64,000 bases of DNA from Mortierella sp. BCC40632 (lineage: Eukaryota; Mortierellomycota; Mortierellomycetes; Mortierellales; Mortierellaceae): contig WAEK01000007.1 in the NCBI GenBank assembly GCA_011634665.1, forward strand, positions 1,262,001 through 1,326,000. Direction: 5' to 3'. Shown in pieces: positions 11,543 through 24,528 of the stretch (positions are counted from its first letter, which is position 1; each line of letters begins with the position of its first letter). A program made the position numbers and the translations under genes. The notes below the pieces were generated by a model, which was given only the letters and a program-made list of their open reading frames with translations, did no database searches and was not told the origin of the DNA.

Positions 11543-13436
11543 ATGACCTTTGACGACGCTCGTGGGGTCGTAAAACTGGTCCTCGGGAAGAGGCTCAACC
11601 GTGCCGCCCAAACCTCTCTTGCCAATGGTAACACCCTTTTCCCTCCTCTCCCATCTCCCCCAAACCAGTATCTCGGTGGCGTCTGATTTCAACATGAACC
11701 ATCTTAGATTGCGTCCTATCCTCACTACTGAGCATGTGTTTACCAACTCATCCCTCTAATACTCTTATCCCCACTTGACTCTCTCGGATAGATATCCTAT
11801 GTGTGGCTTCCGCATTAAGGTACACATCCACCTTTAAGCAGTAGAACTTCATGAATGGAACGGAAGCGCTCTTTGTTTTTCCCCTGGAGTGAAAGGGGAA
11901 CTTGAGAAGAGGCCGAATGCAAAAGGATGGCCAAGAAGGGTCCATCGTTAGTGCCTTTCTTTAGACCGAAAATTAATCAATGCCAATGGCTGGCTCTTAG
12001 ATCCGCTTCACTTGTGGATCAACTCTTTTTAGACGAGAATGATGTTCACAGGATACAATCCATATTCCACCATGTAAGGATCTCTTGCTCTATTTCTTTT
12101 TCTTTTGCCTGCATCCAACTGTCTGACCTGTGCATTAGAGTTCCACTCACTCCTTCCACAATATGTCGAAGGGGGTGCTCGGCCTTTCGATTTACCCTGA
12201 ATTGCCTCGGACTCTCAGTTGACTAATGTCGTTCTCCCGCATTTCTTTCTATTTTTTCCTTCACCCAATGGCATTCTTGTGGGACCATAGTCTGCGCAGT
12301 TTAGTCAGCTTGATTTACTGAGCATTGGAGAAGATCATGTCTTTATCATCAACAGGAATCTGCTTCTACAAGACATTCAGGACTACCTTTCAGGATCCAG
12401 TGAAGGACTACAGCGAGTCTTTGTCAACGTCGATTATCGTCTCCCAAAACCAGAGATTGTAAGCTTCTTTTCTCTTTTTCTTTTTCTTTTCCTTTTCTTT
12501 CTTTCTTTCTTTTTTTTATTTGGTTTGCTGGAAGCTGACTTTTGAAGTCTGGTCGCCGCTTGGGGTGTTTATGTACATACTGTATCCATGATCTTGTCTG
12601 AAACCTACGAACACGGAACTATAGGTAGTATCCCTCACAATGAAACTGAATTCTTTTTTTTTTTTTTTTTTTTTTGGTTTTCTGTATAGATGCCTAATAA
12701 CCGCTACCTGGCTCTTGAAAACTATATCCGGAATGTGCTACTTCCCAATATCCAACAGCGGATAAAATCTTGGGATCAAGCTGAACAGCGATATTCACCA
12801 CTTGCCGTCCCTAATCAACTATCACTTGTAGCACTCACAGGCTGGCTCCTGAGCTACCCAATCAACTATGTAATCCCAGGACCGGGCCAAAAGTTTAGTA
12901 GCAGAGACATGGATCTCCACAATGGTCAGGGCTACTATGGAATGGACCAAGATGACTTTGATAATGACGAGACTGAGGACGATCAGGACAGTGGTCGGAA
13001 CGCACTCGCCAATCAGACGCTAGTAGTAACAAGAGTACATCTGGAACCAAGTATGCGTATCGAAGGAATGTCGGAGCATTGTATGTTGAGTTTCAGTTAT
13101 CCCGAGGAACTTGCGGCGCGTCTCTCTGACAGTTGTCCACCCAGCCCATCCTCTCCCTTGACGCCCACTGAGGAAGATACCATGCCTGGTGAGTTTCCAG
13201 AGACGACTTCACCACTGGATCCCAGTGGTTTCCATACCAACAAGTCCAAGACTCCTAGATTGCCCAACTCGGACTGTTTTGACGTCAATCGACCGTTGCC
13301 ATTCCAAAATCCTGATATTTGTGCAGCAGGGCGATCATTCCTGACACAGCTCCATGTCCGGTTCCAAAATCAAAAGATTTGGAAGACCTGGCAAGTAGGA
13401 CAACAGACCGTTGTTCTTCCTGTAGTTGCCATGTAA
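11543..13436 (+). CDS. Probable UPF0739 (C1orf74-like, DUF4504) protein, function unknown
   Basis: The first exon is likely 11543-11627, after a T- and CT-rich leader. Well-supported later exons are one ending at 12073 before GTAAGG, then 12300-12458 (53 codons) and 12690-13436. These join in phase 0 across GTAAGC and TATAG. The exon or exons between 11628 and about 12000 could not be fixed; a candidate begins at 11708. The protein has a strand-rich segment with DHVFIINRN, a LTGWLLSYPINYV block, an acidic and Ser/Pro insert, and a terminal FLTQLHVRFQNQ...VVLPVVAM block. The YP block and the LP-V-A ending recall the UPF0739 family, which has no known function. The match is from memory of the family pattern. 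The start codon is the least certain part. Confidence 0.55.
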
Positions 13437-13571
13437 TTCTCTCTAGACCTAATAATATACATATATCCCAAGAACCCTATTACATTCTCTTTTACATACA
13501 CTATCCGATTGTCTCCTTTAGGTACCTTTGTGCGTGTAGTCTGCTTGTTTGTTGTTGTTGTTGCTGGCGTT

Positions 13572-13603
<32 letters not shown>

Positions 13604-14209
13604 TGCGTGTGTTCTGGTATGTTCTGAGTATTCGCCTAACTAAGGGCAGTGCAAAAGGACAATGAGCTGGCCCAGTTGCTCCACGCCTATCATCTATTTA
13701 CATATTTCACGTTGCTCACAAGACGAGAGCACAGCCGCCTCACCCCAAGTCTGATGCATTGCCACTTGCTCAAGAACAATGGGGAAGAGAAGGAAAGGAA
13801 GAAAATATCTCAAAAAAAGAAAATGAGAAAAAAAAAAGAGAGGGGAAGAAGGAAGAACGAATAGGTCGATGGGGATATTAGAGACTGATACATGAACAAT
13901 GGATACTATCGCTTGGACGGTTGGGTGCCTGACCAAGGTCAACGTCTTTGAATGAATGCTACTGCGGTAGAGTGGCGTTGAGATGGTATCAAGTGGCCCA
14001 GGAGTTCAAGGAGGTTAAGGGTCCTTACTTTCAGAAGCCCTTTGACTTTGAGCTTGTTCGTCTTTTTTGCTTTTAGGCTTGTCGCGCCATCAATCTCTTT
14101 CTCTCTCTTTCACACACACACTCCCCATCCATCCGGCTTTTTAGCCACCTCCTTCATCACCCCCATCCTTCCCTCTCCCTCACACACACACCTTCCTCCC
14201 CACCATAGT
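13437..14209. other. Intergenic spacer upstream of the arrestin gene
   Basis: Contains the 3' flank of the previous gene, a T tract near 13587-13604, an A/G-rich patch at 13780-13860 and a CT- then CA-rich leader (14090-14190) just before the arrestin start. No gene is supported. Confidence 0.6.
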
Positions 14210-16993
14210 ATGGTCCGTTCGATGGAGGTCCGTCTCGAAGGTGCTTTCATCGGCAAGTAGACCCATTTTTATTAGGATGTCCACACCATGCACAGCATCA
14301 TTCTCTCTGAAGCAGAATCCTAGCCACCCTGCCATTCGGGCCCTGAATGCCTCCTCTCCACTCCCTGACCTTGACAATTGGGCCTGACAGATGGACCCCA
14401 AGTGTCATGGGCTGCATGTAGAGTCCGCTTTACGCCATCTCCTTTACCTTTCAACAATACTAAATGTGTACGCCCGTACTTTCTTTCCCTCCATATAGGT
14501 CAGTCTCAGGACCCCAAGGTCCAGAGGCTGATGTTTCCCTGGACAGGAACACAGGGTCCCATAATCAACGGAAAACTCATTTTTAATCATCGAGAGGATG
14601 TCACCCTCAAGTCATTGTCGTTGACATTCATTGCCAGAATCACATGCAGTTGGCGTGAGAGTAAGAGCGAAACTGTTGCATTATATTGGCCCCCACTGCT
14701 TCGGTTTGGCCTCCCCCTCCCCCCTTTACCCTAACCCAATTAACCTCTGTGCCTGTCTAATCGGCCAATTCGATAGACCGAGGAAGTTCCTCCGTTTACT
14801 TCTCGGCCAAGAAGCCACTGCTGGAAAAGACATGGGTATTCCTTGAGAAGGCTGATAACAGACTCCACATGCTGCGTGCCAACCAGACCTATACCTACGA
14901 CTTTCAGCTGGCTTTACCCGTCAATTTACCCAATTCGTTAAACATGAGCACTGGAAAAGTCGAATACCTCTTCGTGGCTAACGGCAAACGGGCGGCGATG
15001 CACCTGGATTTTCAGCGGGAACGCATCGTGGAGATTTATCAATCGCTCCCACCAGCCCACCCACACTGTGTCTACCCTCTTCAGGTGACAGCCAACTTTG
15101 AGAACGCGTTGAACTATGTGATTCAGATTCCTCGAAAGGCATTCCAACACGGATCCCCTATCCCGGTCACGATCAAGATGACCCCATTACCCGGAGTCAC
15201 GACGCGTTGGAACGTCAAGGAGATGAATATGAAAGTCAAGGAATATTTCTGCTTCATCTCTCCCGGAAAAGGAATGAAGCATGAGAAGCGGACTCTGGTT
15301 GATGCAAAGCAAGGGAGTGGAAGTTGGCCAGTTCAGGCAGGGTCTGTGGAAAGGACTTTGTCGGTGACTATTCCCGTCAATGCGATGACAACTGTCGACA
15401 CTGAGCTTATCAAATGTAACCACAAGCTCAAGTTGATGTTCTCGATTGTTGTGAATGGCTCCACGAGAAAACTTCCTGCAGAATGTAAGCATTTTCTCTG
15501 CTCTTTGATTGTTTTCAATTGGTTCTAGTTGTTGTTGTTTCCTTCACTGACTAGAGACTTTGGCTTCAACTATTTTAATAGTTGATATCTACATCCCTGG
15601 ACCATTTCCCCCGGGTCAGGGTCCAGCTGGTATCCCCGCGCCCACTCAACAGGTGGCACCTTACCTCCCATCTCCTTCCTCTACTCCTGGACACCCTACT
15701 CCCGCCCAACCACACTACCAAACTGCACCATCAACAATGGCCCAGTTCACCCCTCAATCCCTACAACATCAATCCACTATGCCCATGCAAAACCCTTATG
15801 CAGTTCAAGGTCAGATGATGACTTCGCCTCCCCCAGGATACTCCCCTTCAGCACAGCCTCCTCCACCGGGCTATCCACAAACGCCATTCATCCCATTCTC
15901 TTCACCACTTACTCCGCATCATCCCGCGATGCCAACAATGTCAATGGCTCAAGCTCAGACGCCCATATCAACCCCTTTGACTCCTAATTCAATCCCTAGT
16001 CTTGCCAGCCCTTATAGTCCTGGATTCCCTACCCCAGCCATGCCTCATGGCTACCCAGTGGCCATGACCCCTCAAGGGTACCCGACTCCCTCTATGCCAG
16101 TCGTACCTTCCCCCAGCATGGCATCTTATCCATTGCCCCCTTCTCCTGCAGCTGCGCCTGCCATGGCATCTCCCGTTTTCCCATCCCCAGGCATTGCTCA
16201 TGCTACGATGCCTATCGCCTCGCCATCACTTTCGGTGGCACAGGGAGCTGCTGGATCCACTACAACGACCTCGCCCACATTTTCACGCGTGTCTACGGTC
16301 AAGTTGGCGCAACCATTGGGCTCTCCTGCACCTCCATCAGAACCGACAGTAGTGAAAACTGAAGATGCCATCAAGGCAAACTTTGTTTACGACACGATCA
16401 AAGTGGACGTGGATGACATTAAGGCGCCTCTAGTCTCTCCGACGGTTGTCTCCAGTACCATCGCCTCTACAGCATCAGTGGACCATCACCAAAAGATTCC
16501 TCCGATACCTGCACCTTCTCGAAATCCACAGCAGCGTCACTCATTCACTTCGAATGGAGAGTTGTCTGAATCGGCTTTTGCTGAATCTGCTCCAAGACCC
16601 TGGCCTCTTGGGCCTCAAGCGATCGTTGAAGGAGATGGTTCTGAACAGCAAGCATATCGTCCACCTCCTCCAGCAGAGTCTACTTCTACTACTACAACCA
16701 CCACAGGATCAGCAACGATTACGATGATCTCGACCACCACGACAGCGCCTTCATCTCCAATTTTGCCTCCAGCACCAGACGCTCAGACAGGACTTGTGAA
16801 TTCACTGAATCAACTGAGTCTGTCAAATACATCTCAGGCGCCTCCCGCAATGACGCCTCCTCCTCCTCCAGCGTTGTCCTCGATCCCTCCACGACCGGGT
16901 TCGATCCATTCGAAATCACCAGATGTTCTTTCGCCCACCACTGCTGCGGCGACAGGTGCAGTGATTGCGAGCCAACTTGAGCAGCTGCAACAA

Positions 16994-17024
<31 letters not shown>

Positions 17025-17320
17025 TTTTGCAACAGCAGCAGCTTCAACAGCAACAGCTTCAACAGCAACAGCTTCAGCAGCAGCAGCTTCAGCAGCAACA
17101 ACTCCAACAACAACAGCAACACCAGCAGCAACAGTCATGGCCAGGACAACATCCTGGAGTACCCATGCCTGGCGGCCATATTACCCAATCTCAGTCAGTC
17201 AATATGACTTCACAACCGATCCAAGCTCCCGCACCGCCTCCCAAGCAACAAGTGTGGGTTCCTATGTATCAGACTCTGAACGGTAAAGTCTATGTCCAAT
17301 ATCACCCTGCTGCTGCGTAA
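14210..17320 (+). CDS. Alpha-arrestin (arrestin-like ubiquitin-ligase adaptor) with PY motifs and polyQ tail
   Basis: Exons 14210-14252, 14499-14660, 14777-15484 and 15582-17320 join in frame to 883 residues. The N-terminal ~300 residues form an arrestin fold: LEGAFIG, then KLIFNHREDVTLKSLSLTF, a middle strand block YTYDFQLALP and a C-lobe with LSVTIPV and ELIKCNHKLKLMF. The remaining ~580 residues are disordered, Pro/Ser/Thr rich. They include two PPGY motifs near residues 390-410, which in alpha-arrestins bind WW domains of Rsp5/Nedd4 ligases. A glutamine tract lies at about 16984-17130. Such proteins recruit the ligase to plasma-membrane transporters to trigger endocytosis. Intron 1 uses a GC donor (GCAAGT). 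The ATG at 14222 in the same frame is an alternative start. Confidence 0.85.
14253..14498 (+). other. Probable GC-AG intron in the arrestin gene
   Basis: Reading frame and arrestin-fold continuity require the first exon to end in phase 1 at 14252. The next bases are GCAAGT, the standard form of a GC donor, and the acceptor is ATATAG at 14493-14498. A GT donor at 14256 gives the wrong phase. Confidence 0.6.
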
Positions 17321-17501
17321 ATAAACGTTTTTTTATTTTTATTTTTATTTTCATGTTCTGGTTTCCAATGGTTTTTACATGATGTGCGAGTGGTGTGTCC
17401 ATAGCAAAAACAAAAATAACGAAAAGATAAAGAATTGGGCTGAGAAAGAAATGCTGCAAATATCAAGAAGGTCTTGCTTTCAAGTCTTTTTTTTTTTTTT
17501 T

Positions 17502-19391
17502 TTAGCTCAGACTAAAAGCATAAGCAGCTATCGTATTCAGTCGCTCTATAAAAGAAAAGAAAGAATCCTCTGTGAGTAAACCAATAATCCATCCATGTCT
17601 AAAAGGATGGAAGGATGGAAGAAAAGAAAAGAAAAAAAAAAGCTTACCGGCTGAATAACTCATAGAAATCCTCATAAACTCGACCGCCAATGCAGGTTCG
17701 TCCTTGATCATGGTTTGGAACCGATCCCGACTAAGACACCAGAGCACCACATCCTTGTCCGCCACCACGGTTGAAGCTCGAGGGTTCCCTGTAAAGAGCT
17801 CCATCTCACCCGTGATTGTACAGGAAAGAATCACTTCCACATTTCTTCGAATCACACCACTATCATGCATCTCTTGTACACTCCGGAGAGAACCATCTTG
17901 AACAAGACAGATCCCATCAATCGGTTGTTCACCTTGACGCCAAAGAATTGAACCAGCCGAGACATTTCTTTCCTTGAAATATTTGCCCAATTGCCAATAG
18001 AAATCCGTCGAGTTTTCTCGCGTATGATTAAATGCTGCGAGAAGGGTGGGTACGGGCTCTTGAAGGTTGCCTAAAAAGTTCATGGTTCGTTCGCGTGCTA
18101 ATATTATCATTTTTCAGAGAGATCGTTAGCACTCTTTTTTTTTTTTTTTTTTTTTCGTGACCTCTTACTCGTCAATCCAAGCCGGAATTGCAAAAAAAAA
18201 TAATAAAGTGCCTTACCCAAAAGTGTCTGTCTTCCTGCTGTAAACAATTGGTTGGTTCTCGGGGAATGATGGTTTTCATCAAAGTACTGTACAGATCCAA
18301 GAGACTGCGGAGGTCCAAGCGAGTGAGGGGGACTATGTTCATGTTGTGGCTGTTGCTGTTGTGATGGCTGCAGTTGTGCCTGTGATTGTGCCCGTACTGA
18401 TCCTGGCTGTGAAGACCGCTGCTGTTGGTTCTGGTCCTGAGGTGGCCTTGATGACTTGGAGTGCTTGGGTATGGCAACAGCAGACCTTGTCTGGTAGAAT
18501 GCTTCCAGTAAACAGTTCTCACAATGTTCTAAAGCCTCACTCAATCCTGGGAAGGTTTTTGTATCATATCCATCCAGATTAAACTTACTTCCCGTTCCAT
18601 GACCTTGACCAAGTCCCGCTCCTGCACCTGCACCCCACACACCTACCATCCGAAGGGCTCGACCCATGTCACCTGTCTCATCCAAGCCAGACAAGACCAA
18701 TCGTACACCCTTGGCCCTCACAGCCCTTCGAATCCGTCCAAACCCTTCTGCGGCCGAAAAGTCAACTCCTCGAACCAACGAAAAGTCTAGGATCAGGAAC
18801 TGGATCGGATTGATTTCCCATCGACGTCTAGAAAAGACCTCCTGAATCATCTTTTCCACCTTGTTGATCGTTCCAAAGAACATGTCTCCTTGGAGTTTAA
18901 AGATGTAGATCTGACGACCAACTTGACGTAGAAACATTTGTTGTCGGTAGACTCGACGGACCGTACTCTTGGCACTTTCTCCCGTACACGAGAACCGCAC
19001 TCCAGTCTTTCGCGAATTGGAAACGACAAAGAGGACACAGGCGAGAAGGACACCCAAGAGAATGCCCTCGACGAACCCAAGACCGGCCATGGCAACGACG
19101 ATGGAGGCAATGGTCAAGTATTCGAGTGGATGGACAAGTCCCCAGGTATCCCAGAGGGCTTCTTTCATCAAGTCAATGCCCAAGTGAAAGATCAGGGAAC
19201 CGACAACCATAACTGGAATGTACCCTACGATCCAAGGACCCACCAAGAAAATGACTAGTGTCGCAATCGCAAGCATCACTCCTGCAACTCGGCTATTTCC
19301 ACCCGACTTGATAAACAAGAGCGAATTTGTGTACACCAAATAATCTGCAAGATTGTGTTGTTTTTTGTTGTTGTTTTAGCGCCATCAGATA

Positions 19392-19444
<53 letters not shown>

Positions 19445-19794
19445 AAAACGATATTAGTCTTTTTTTTTTTTCCCCTTCGGCTAGACGTGTGTCCTCTTGA
19501 GGAAAAGAAGGAAAAGAAGAAAAAGAAGAAAAAGAAGAAAAAAAGAAAGAAAGAAAGAAAAAACATACTTTGAACAGAGCCTGCAAATCCACTGAGAAGA
19601 TTCGACCATCCATGAGCTACCAACTCACGGTTGATGTTGTAATTGTCTACTCCCGTTGACACGCCCAAAGCCGGGACATTGATCGGCACGTGAAGGATTC
19701 CAAAGAATGTCAACGCCATCATTGCAGGCACCGTATCCATGACTGCACTCCAATCCGTCCTTCGTACGTCTAGGATAGTATTGTAGTTCGTCAT

Positions 19795-19843
<49 letters not shown>

Positions 19844-20633
19844 TGTGTGTGTGTGTGTGTGTGTGTTAGTGATGGCTGAGGTGACCCTCTCTCCCTGTCT
19901 TGTTTCCCCCTCTTTCTTTTCTTTTCAATTGCTCTAACAATGAAACTTACCATAGTATGAGTAGAATCTCCATCCAGGCGCGTCATCCTTGGGCATACTA
20001 AATATCCATCCTTGTTTCCGCAGCATCTCCAAATCATACCCACCGATCGCCACCACCACATAAAACACCAAAGGTACAACGGAAAAAAAGACTGGAACCA
20101 AGAACGGATGTCGAATCCGATATTGCAACAGCCTCAACAGGATGGCCAAGATCAAGGCCGAGGTCCAAAGAGAAATGGTATGAAAATCTTGAAAGAGGAA
20201 CTTGAGGGTATCGAGTCGATATGTGAGCTCTGTGGTCATTCTTGAGGAAATCTCGATTCCCGTTACAAACAGGAACCAACCGACACCACCAATACATCCA
20301 ACCAGAATATGACGCGGGAAGAAGGCAACCAGAGATCCTAACTTGAAAGGTAGGAAAAGAACAAAAAAAAAATTCCATTGTAAGGATAGTAGACCAATAA
20401 GGGGGGGGTGTGTTTGACGTGTTGGTCTCATCCCAAAAATAAATGGGCTTTCTCTCTACGCTTTCTTCTTTTTCTTTTCTTTCTATTCATTTTTCTTCTT
20501 ACCTTGAAAGTGCCTAGAGCCATAAACACGGCTCCGGTCATGATCGAACTGAGTGCAAAAGACATGATAGTCGTTGCCAATACCTCTGCTCGATTCTCTA
20601 CACCAACCCTCTCGACCACTTTCTCGGCCCTAA

Positions 20634-20672
<39 letters not shown>

Positions 20673-22651
20673 ATGACATAGTTAGAAAAAGAAGAAAAAA
20701 AAACTCCCCACCTTCTTTTCGTCACGTAGACCATAATGAGTCTGTTTCTTTCATCTAAAAGAAAAGGAAAAATATGATCCCTTACATCAAATGCAAGAAT
20801 GGCACCACCTCGATCATCATGCCACCTGCGGCTCCTTTAAAGATACTCCCACCAAGCGAATACGTCAACTGAGAGATGATGCAGCTAACATAGAACATTG
20901 AAATACCGTCTGGTCCCAAAGCCTGGAACGGGGCCATGTTCAATGGGAAAATGATCATACCTATTTTTTTTTTTTTTTTTTTTTTTTTTTTGGGTCCAAA
21001 AATGGGTTGAAGCGATAGACAGGTAGAGAGAGAGAGCATGGTGTTAACAGTTGGAACATACATCTTGGCTTTCTTGGAAAAAGGATGAAGTAAAGGAAAA
21101 GGAAAAAGGAAAAAAGGAAAAAAAAAAAAAAAAAAAAGGCAAATGCAGTAATGATGAACAGAAAACAACGTGGATTGAAAATGAAGATAAGCGCAAGTAT
21201 TCTTATCTGGAATCAGAGGTTGCTAACGGGGCAAAAGACAGGATGGAAAAAAGAGAGAGAGAGAGAGAGAGCTGCTTACCATAGGAAACAGCATCCAAAA
21301 GGTTTAGCAATAGACCAACCATGACCGCAGGGATGAATCCTAGCGGCTCCACTAGACACTTGTGAGCTAGATTTTGCTTCCAATGTGGTGTCGTTGACAG
21401 TTCACTCGCCCAGAGATGTTCCGACGTGGAGGAAGACATGGCACTCTGACTCCTACCATGTCCACCGCCACCACCTCGATCAGTGCCTCCATAGCCATGA
21501 CCACCACCATATGAGGTCACTACCCCGGTCATGTCATCTCCCTGGTCTCTACCATTGGCTGAGGAAAGCAACCGTTCTGTTTCTAAACCCTTGGCTCGAC
21601 CAATCGAACCCGTAAACAGACCAGAAATTGACTGAATGATCCCCGATCGCTTGATCCCTTGACCAGTCTCTTCCCCCTCGGCAGTGTGGTTGTCGTCTCC
21701 AAAGAAGGGGCCCGTGATCGATGGGAAGATGGAAGGTGACCGTGTCCCTTCCAGAGTGGCGGATCCACCCATGGCTGCTGCTGCGAATGCAGAATGAGTC
21801 CCGTTCCCATGGACCTCATTCATCCCTTCTCCTCCCATGCTACCGGATCCTGTCTGACCACCGGTGGCTGCGGATCCATTGCCGCCGACAGCATTCTTGG
21901 GTCTTAAAAGCAGACTCAGTCCACTTGGGGGACTTTGATTTGGTTTGCCTGCCTTTCTTTGGGCGCCCAAGGGATGTCCTGACGGGTAGACGACTGTAGC
22001 AGACGGTTGGTCTTGCTCTTGCTGTTGTTGTTGTGATGCAGCTGCCTGCTGTTGTTCCACAGCATCCGTCGATGCCGGAATGTCTGTGCGTAAACTCGAA
22101 GGTGCTTCCGAAGCTGTAACCCAAGAAGGACTCACTTCATTATTTTGTGGCAACACATTCAACCCCGCAACCCCCAACGATGCTGCCACAGTCGCTGCTG
22201 CGATACCTGTAGTCGTGGTGGGGAGAGGGGACGCTCCTGAAAGATCAAAGGATTGTCTCCGTTCCAAGTTTCCGAGAGCGAGTGAATGTTCACGGACAAG
22301 GATTGAGGTGGACATCATATCGGCGACACTGGCCGAACGGGCAACGGCCGCCGAGAAAGAATGAGGTTGGATCAAAGGATCATCCAAAAGAGCTGAATTG
22401 GAAGAGTCGATACGAGATCGATTTGTCCTTTGTCGAATCGAGTGGGATCCTTCGTCCAATCCTTCATCCAGAGGCGAAGTCCCTGATCGAGATGATTCAT
22501 GGTTGTTGGTTTGATGATGAGAATGGCTGGTGGTATTGTCAAAGAGTGATCCCATGCTTCCAAAATTTCGTCTTGACGTCTGGGATCGTCCCGAACCCGT
22601 ATTTCCAAAGGATTGGCCTTCAAAGGCGCTGAGACTCTTGTAGCTCGCCAT
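17502..22651 (-). CDS. VSB1: SulP/SLC26 transporter with STAS and cyclic-nucleotide-binding-like domain, vacuolar Vsb1 type
   Basis: Eight exons join in frame: 22651-21280, 20960-20786, 20629-20503, 20341-19951, 19769-19569, 19344-18217, 18097-17648, 17545-17502, for 1,295 residues. Residues 1-~430 are disordered and Ser/Gly/Gln rich. A SulP membrane core follows (VSYGMIIFPL; FAGSVQNYLVY; several hydrophobic helices), then a STAS domain near residues 900-1000, a Q/H-rich linker, and a cNMP-like domain at the C terminus (GSILWRQGE, IDGICLVQDG, ITGEMELFTGNPRAST). This order matches yeast Vsb1 (YGR125W), linked to storage of basic amino acids in the vacuole, rather than plasma-membrane sulfate permeases. 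An in-frame ATG at 22708 could add 19 residues. The last exon has only 14 codons. Several introns hold long GA, GT or A/T tracts. Its stop lies 181 bp from the convergent arrestin stop. Confidence 0.88.
19799..19866. repeat. Compound (GA)n(GT)n microsatellite in an intron
   Basis: About 21 GA units pass directly into about 13 GT units, inside intron 4 of the VSB1-like gene. A second pure GA tract lies in the next intron at about 19395-19442. Confidence 0.95.
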
Positions 22652-22708
22652 CGAGGAGCACCTTTTTTTTTTCGGCAGTTGTTGTTGTTGTTTTGCACTG
22701 ACTAACAA

Positions 22709-24467
22709 GTCTTGGGAGAGAAAGCTGGGGGTAGAAAGGATGGGTAAAGTAGATTGGGCAGCCTGTCTATGCAGGAAAAAAGAGAGTAACCGGGCTCAAC
22801 GCGACTGAAAAAAAAGCTTAACGAGGTTAGACGTGGGGTTGAAAAATGGCAAGCTTTTATATAGGGCCACCTTTTCTCATTTCTGTATGGTGGTTGGTGA
22901 GCAGGACAACAGTAACACTGAAAAGAAAAACAGGCTAACGACAGATAATCAAGTGCAGTAGTGTGCAGGATCGTCTCGGTTGGGTTGCATGCCATTCGTG
23001 TGGTCCATGCTCTCTGATTTTTTTTTTTTTTTTTTTTTTTACCTTGGGGATTGACAGATGGGCAAGAATGACAAGGGCCACGGAGCTCAATGAGCGGAGG
23101 TTTAAAGAAAAGCGACGCCCAATCATTTACGCACACACACTCTCTCTCTCACTTGGATGACAGATGGATTTTGAAAATGAAAAAAAAAAAAAAAAAAGGA
23201 GGAGAGGAGGAACGGGAGAGGATCGACTGGACTGGCCAAGGACCGAGGAGGCGTTTTTTTTTTTTTCTGAACCTGACAGGGGATAGGCCAGTCAGGAAGG
23301 AGGAGAAGGACTCCTTCCCCTTTCTTCTTCATCATCATCCTTTGCTATCGCTTCACTTTGTCCACTATTGCGACGCAGTAACACCTTCTTCATCCATCTC
23401 CTCTCTCGCTCTCTCTCTTGCTCTCTCTATTTATTTTTTTCCCAAGCGCTATGCGCTGGTAGGTTCTTCTGCTTCCCTTTCTCTCTCTCTTTCTCCCTAC
23501 TCCTCCCCCCTCCCCCAACTTACTGAACGCGCTCGAATCAAATCACGGATGCAGAACAGGAGCAAGGTGTTCGCGTTGCTCGTCGCGTAGTTCGGACCGA
23601 CTGCCGCCGACAAGTTCGTTTCTTCTTTAGCTCTCCGCGCGCGCGTTTTTTTTTAAAAAAAAATATATTATTAACAATCGACAGAAAGAGTCCCCGTGTC
23701 TAGCCTCCTGGGTACACACACAACGCTGACCATTCTAGTCAAAAGATAAGGGCTAGGCCCTATTTTTTTTTATGTCTCCGTCGCACGATAAAAAAGCACT
23801 CTCTTTCTCTCTCTCTCTCTCTCTCTCCACAGTCCCTTTTATTATTGTTATTGTTATTATTGTTCTCGTTATTCTTTTGTTCTCGCACAGGTTCTCTGTT
23901 ACCAGACAAGATAGAAGAAGAGAAGAAGAGGGGGAGGAACCAGGCCACGCGGTCTTGACAGTCAAACAGAGGGATCCACCAATACCCAGTCGAGCTGCGG
24001 TATCGACAACACCGAGAAACACTGATCGAGGATTCAAAAGGGCGGATGACATGACTTGGGTAACCAACGGAGATTCAAAAGGAAAAAAAAAAGACATCAT
24101 GAACAAGGGGAGGAGATCATCACTCCTCCTCTCTCTCTCTCTCTCTCCACTTTCCAATTGCTCCAACCAAAAGACAGAGTCATCAGCTGCCTCTCTCTCT
24201 TTCTCTTTTTCTTTCTCTCTCTCTCTCTCTCTCTCTCCCTTTCTCCCTTCCTCCCCTGTCAAATGGATAAATCTGTTGTTCGATAGAAGATATTCTTTTT
24301 TGTATTGTCAAGATGAAGACTATGGAAAGAGATTGAAAAAAAGAAAAAAGAAAAGGCAAGGACTACCAAAACTATGAAAATAATAATAAGAGTAATATGT
24401 GGTGGGGGGGATCTCTCTTGTCCCCCCCCGTCGTGTCATGTCATGTCGTTTTTTTTCATTTTCTTTT

Positions 24468-24528
<61 letters not shown>

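Noticed and set aside
23753..24377. Long open frames on both strands near 24 kb
   Set aside because: They are translations of CT/GA, ATT and T tracts. The apparent hydrophobic helix comes from an ATT repeat.
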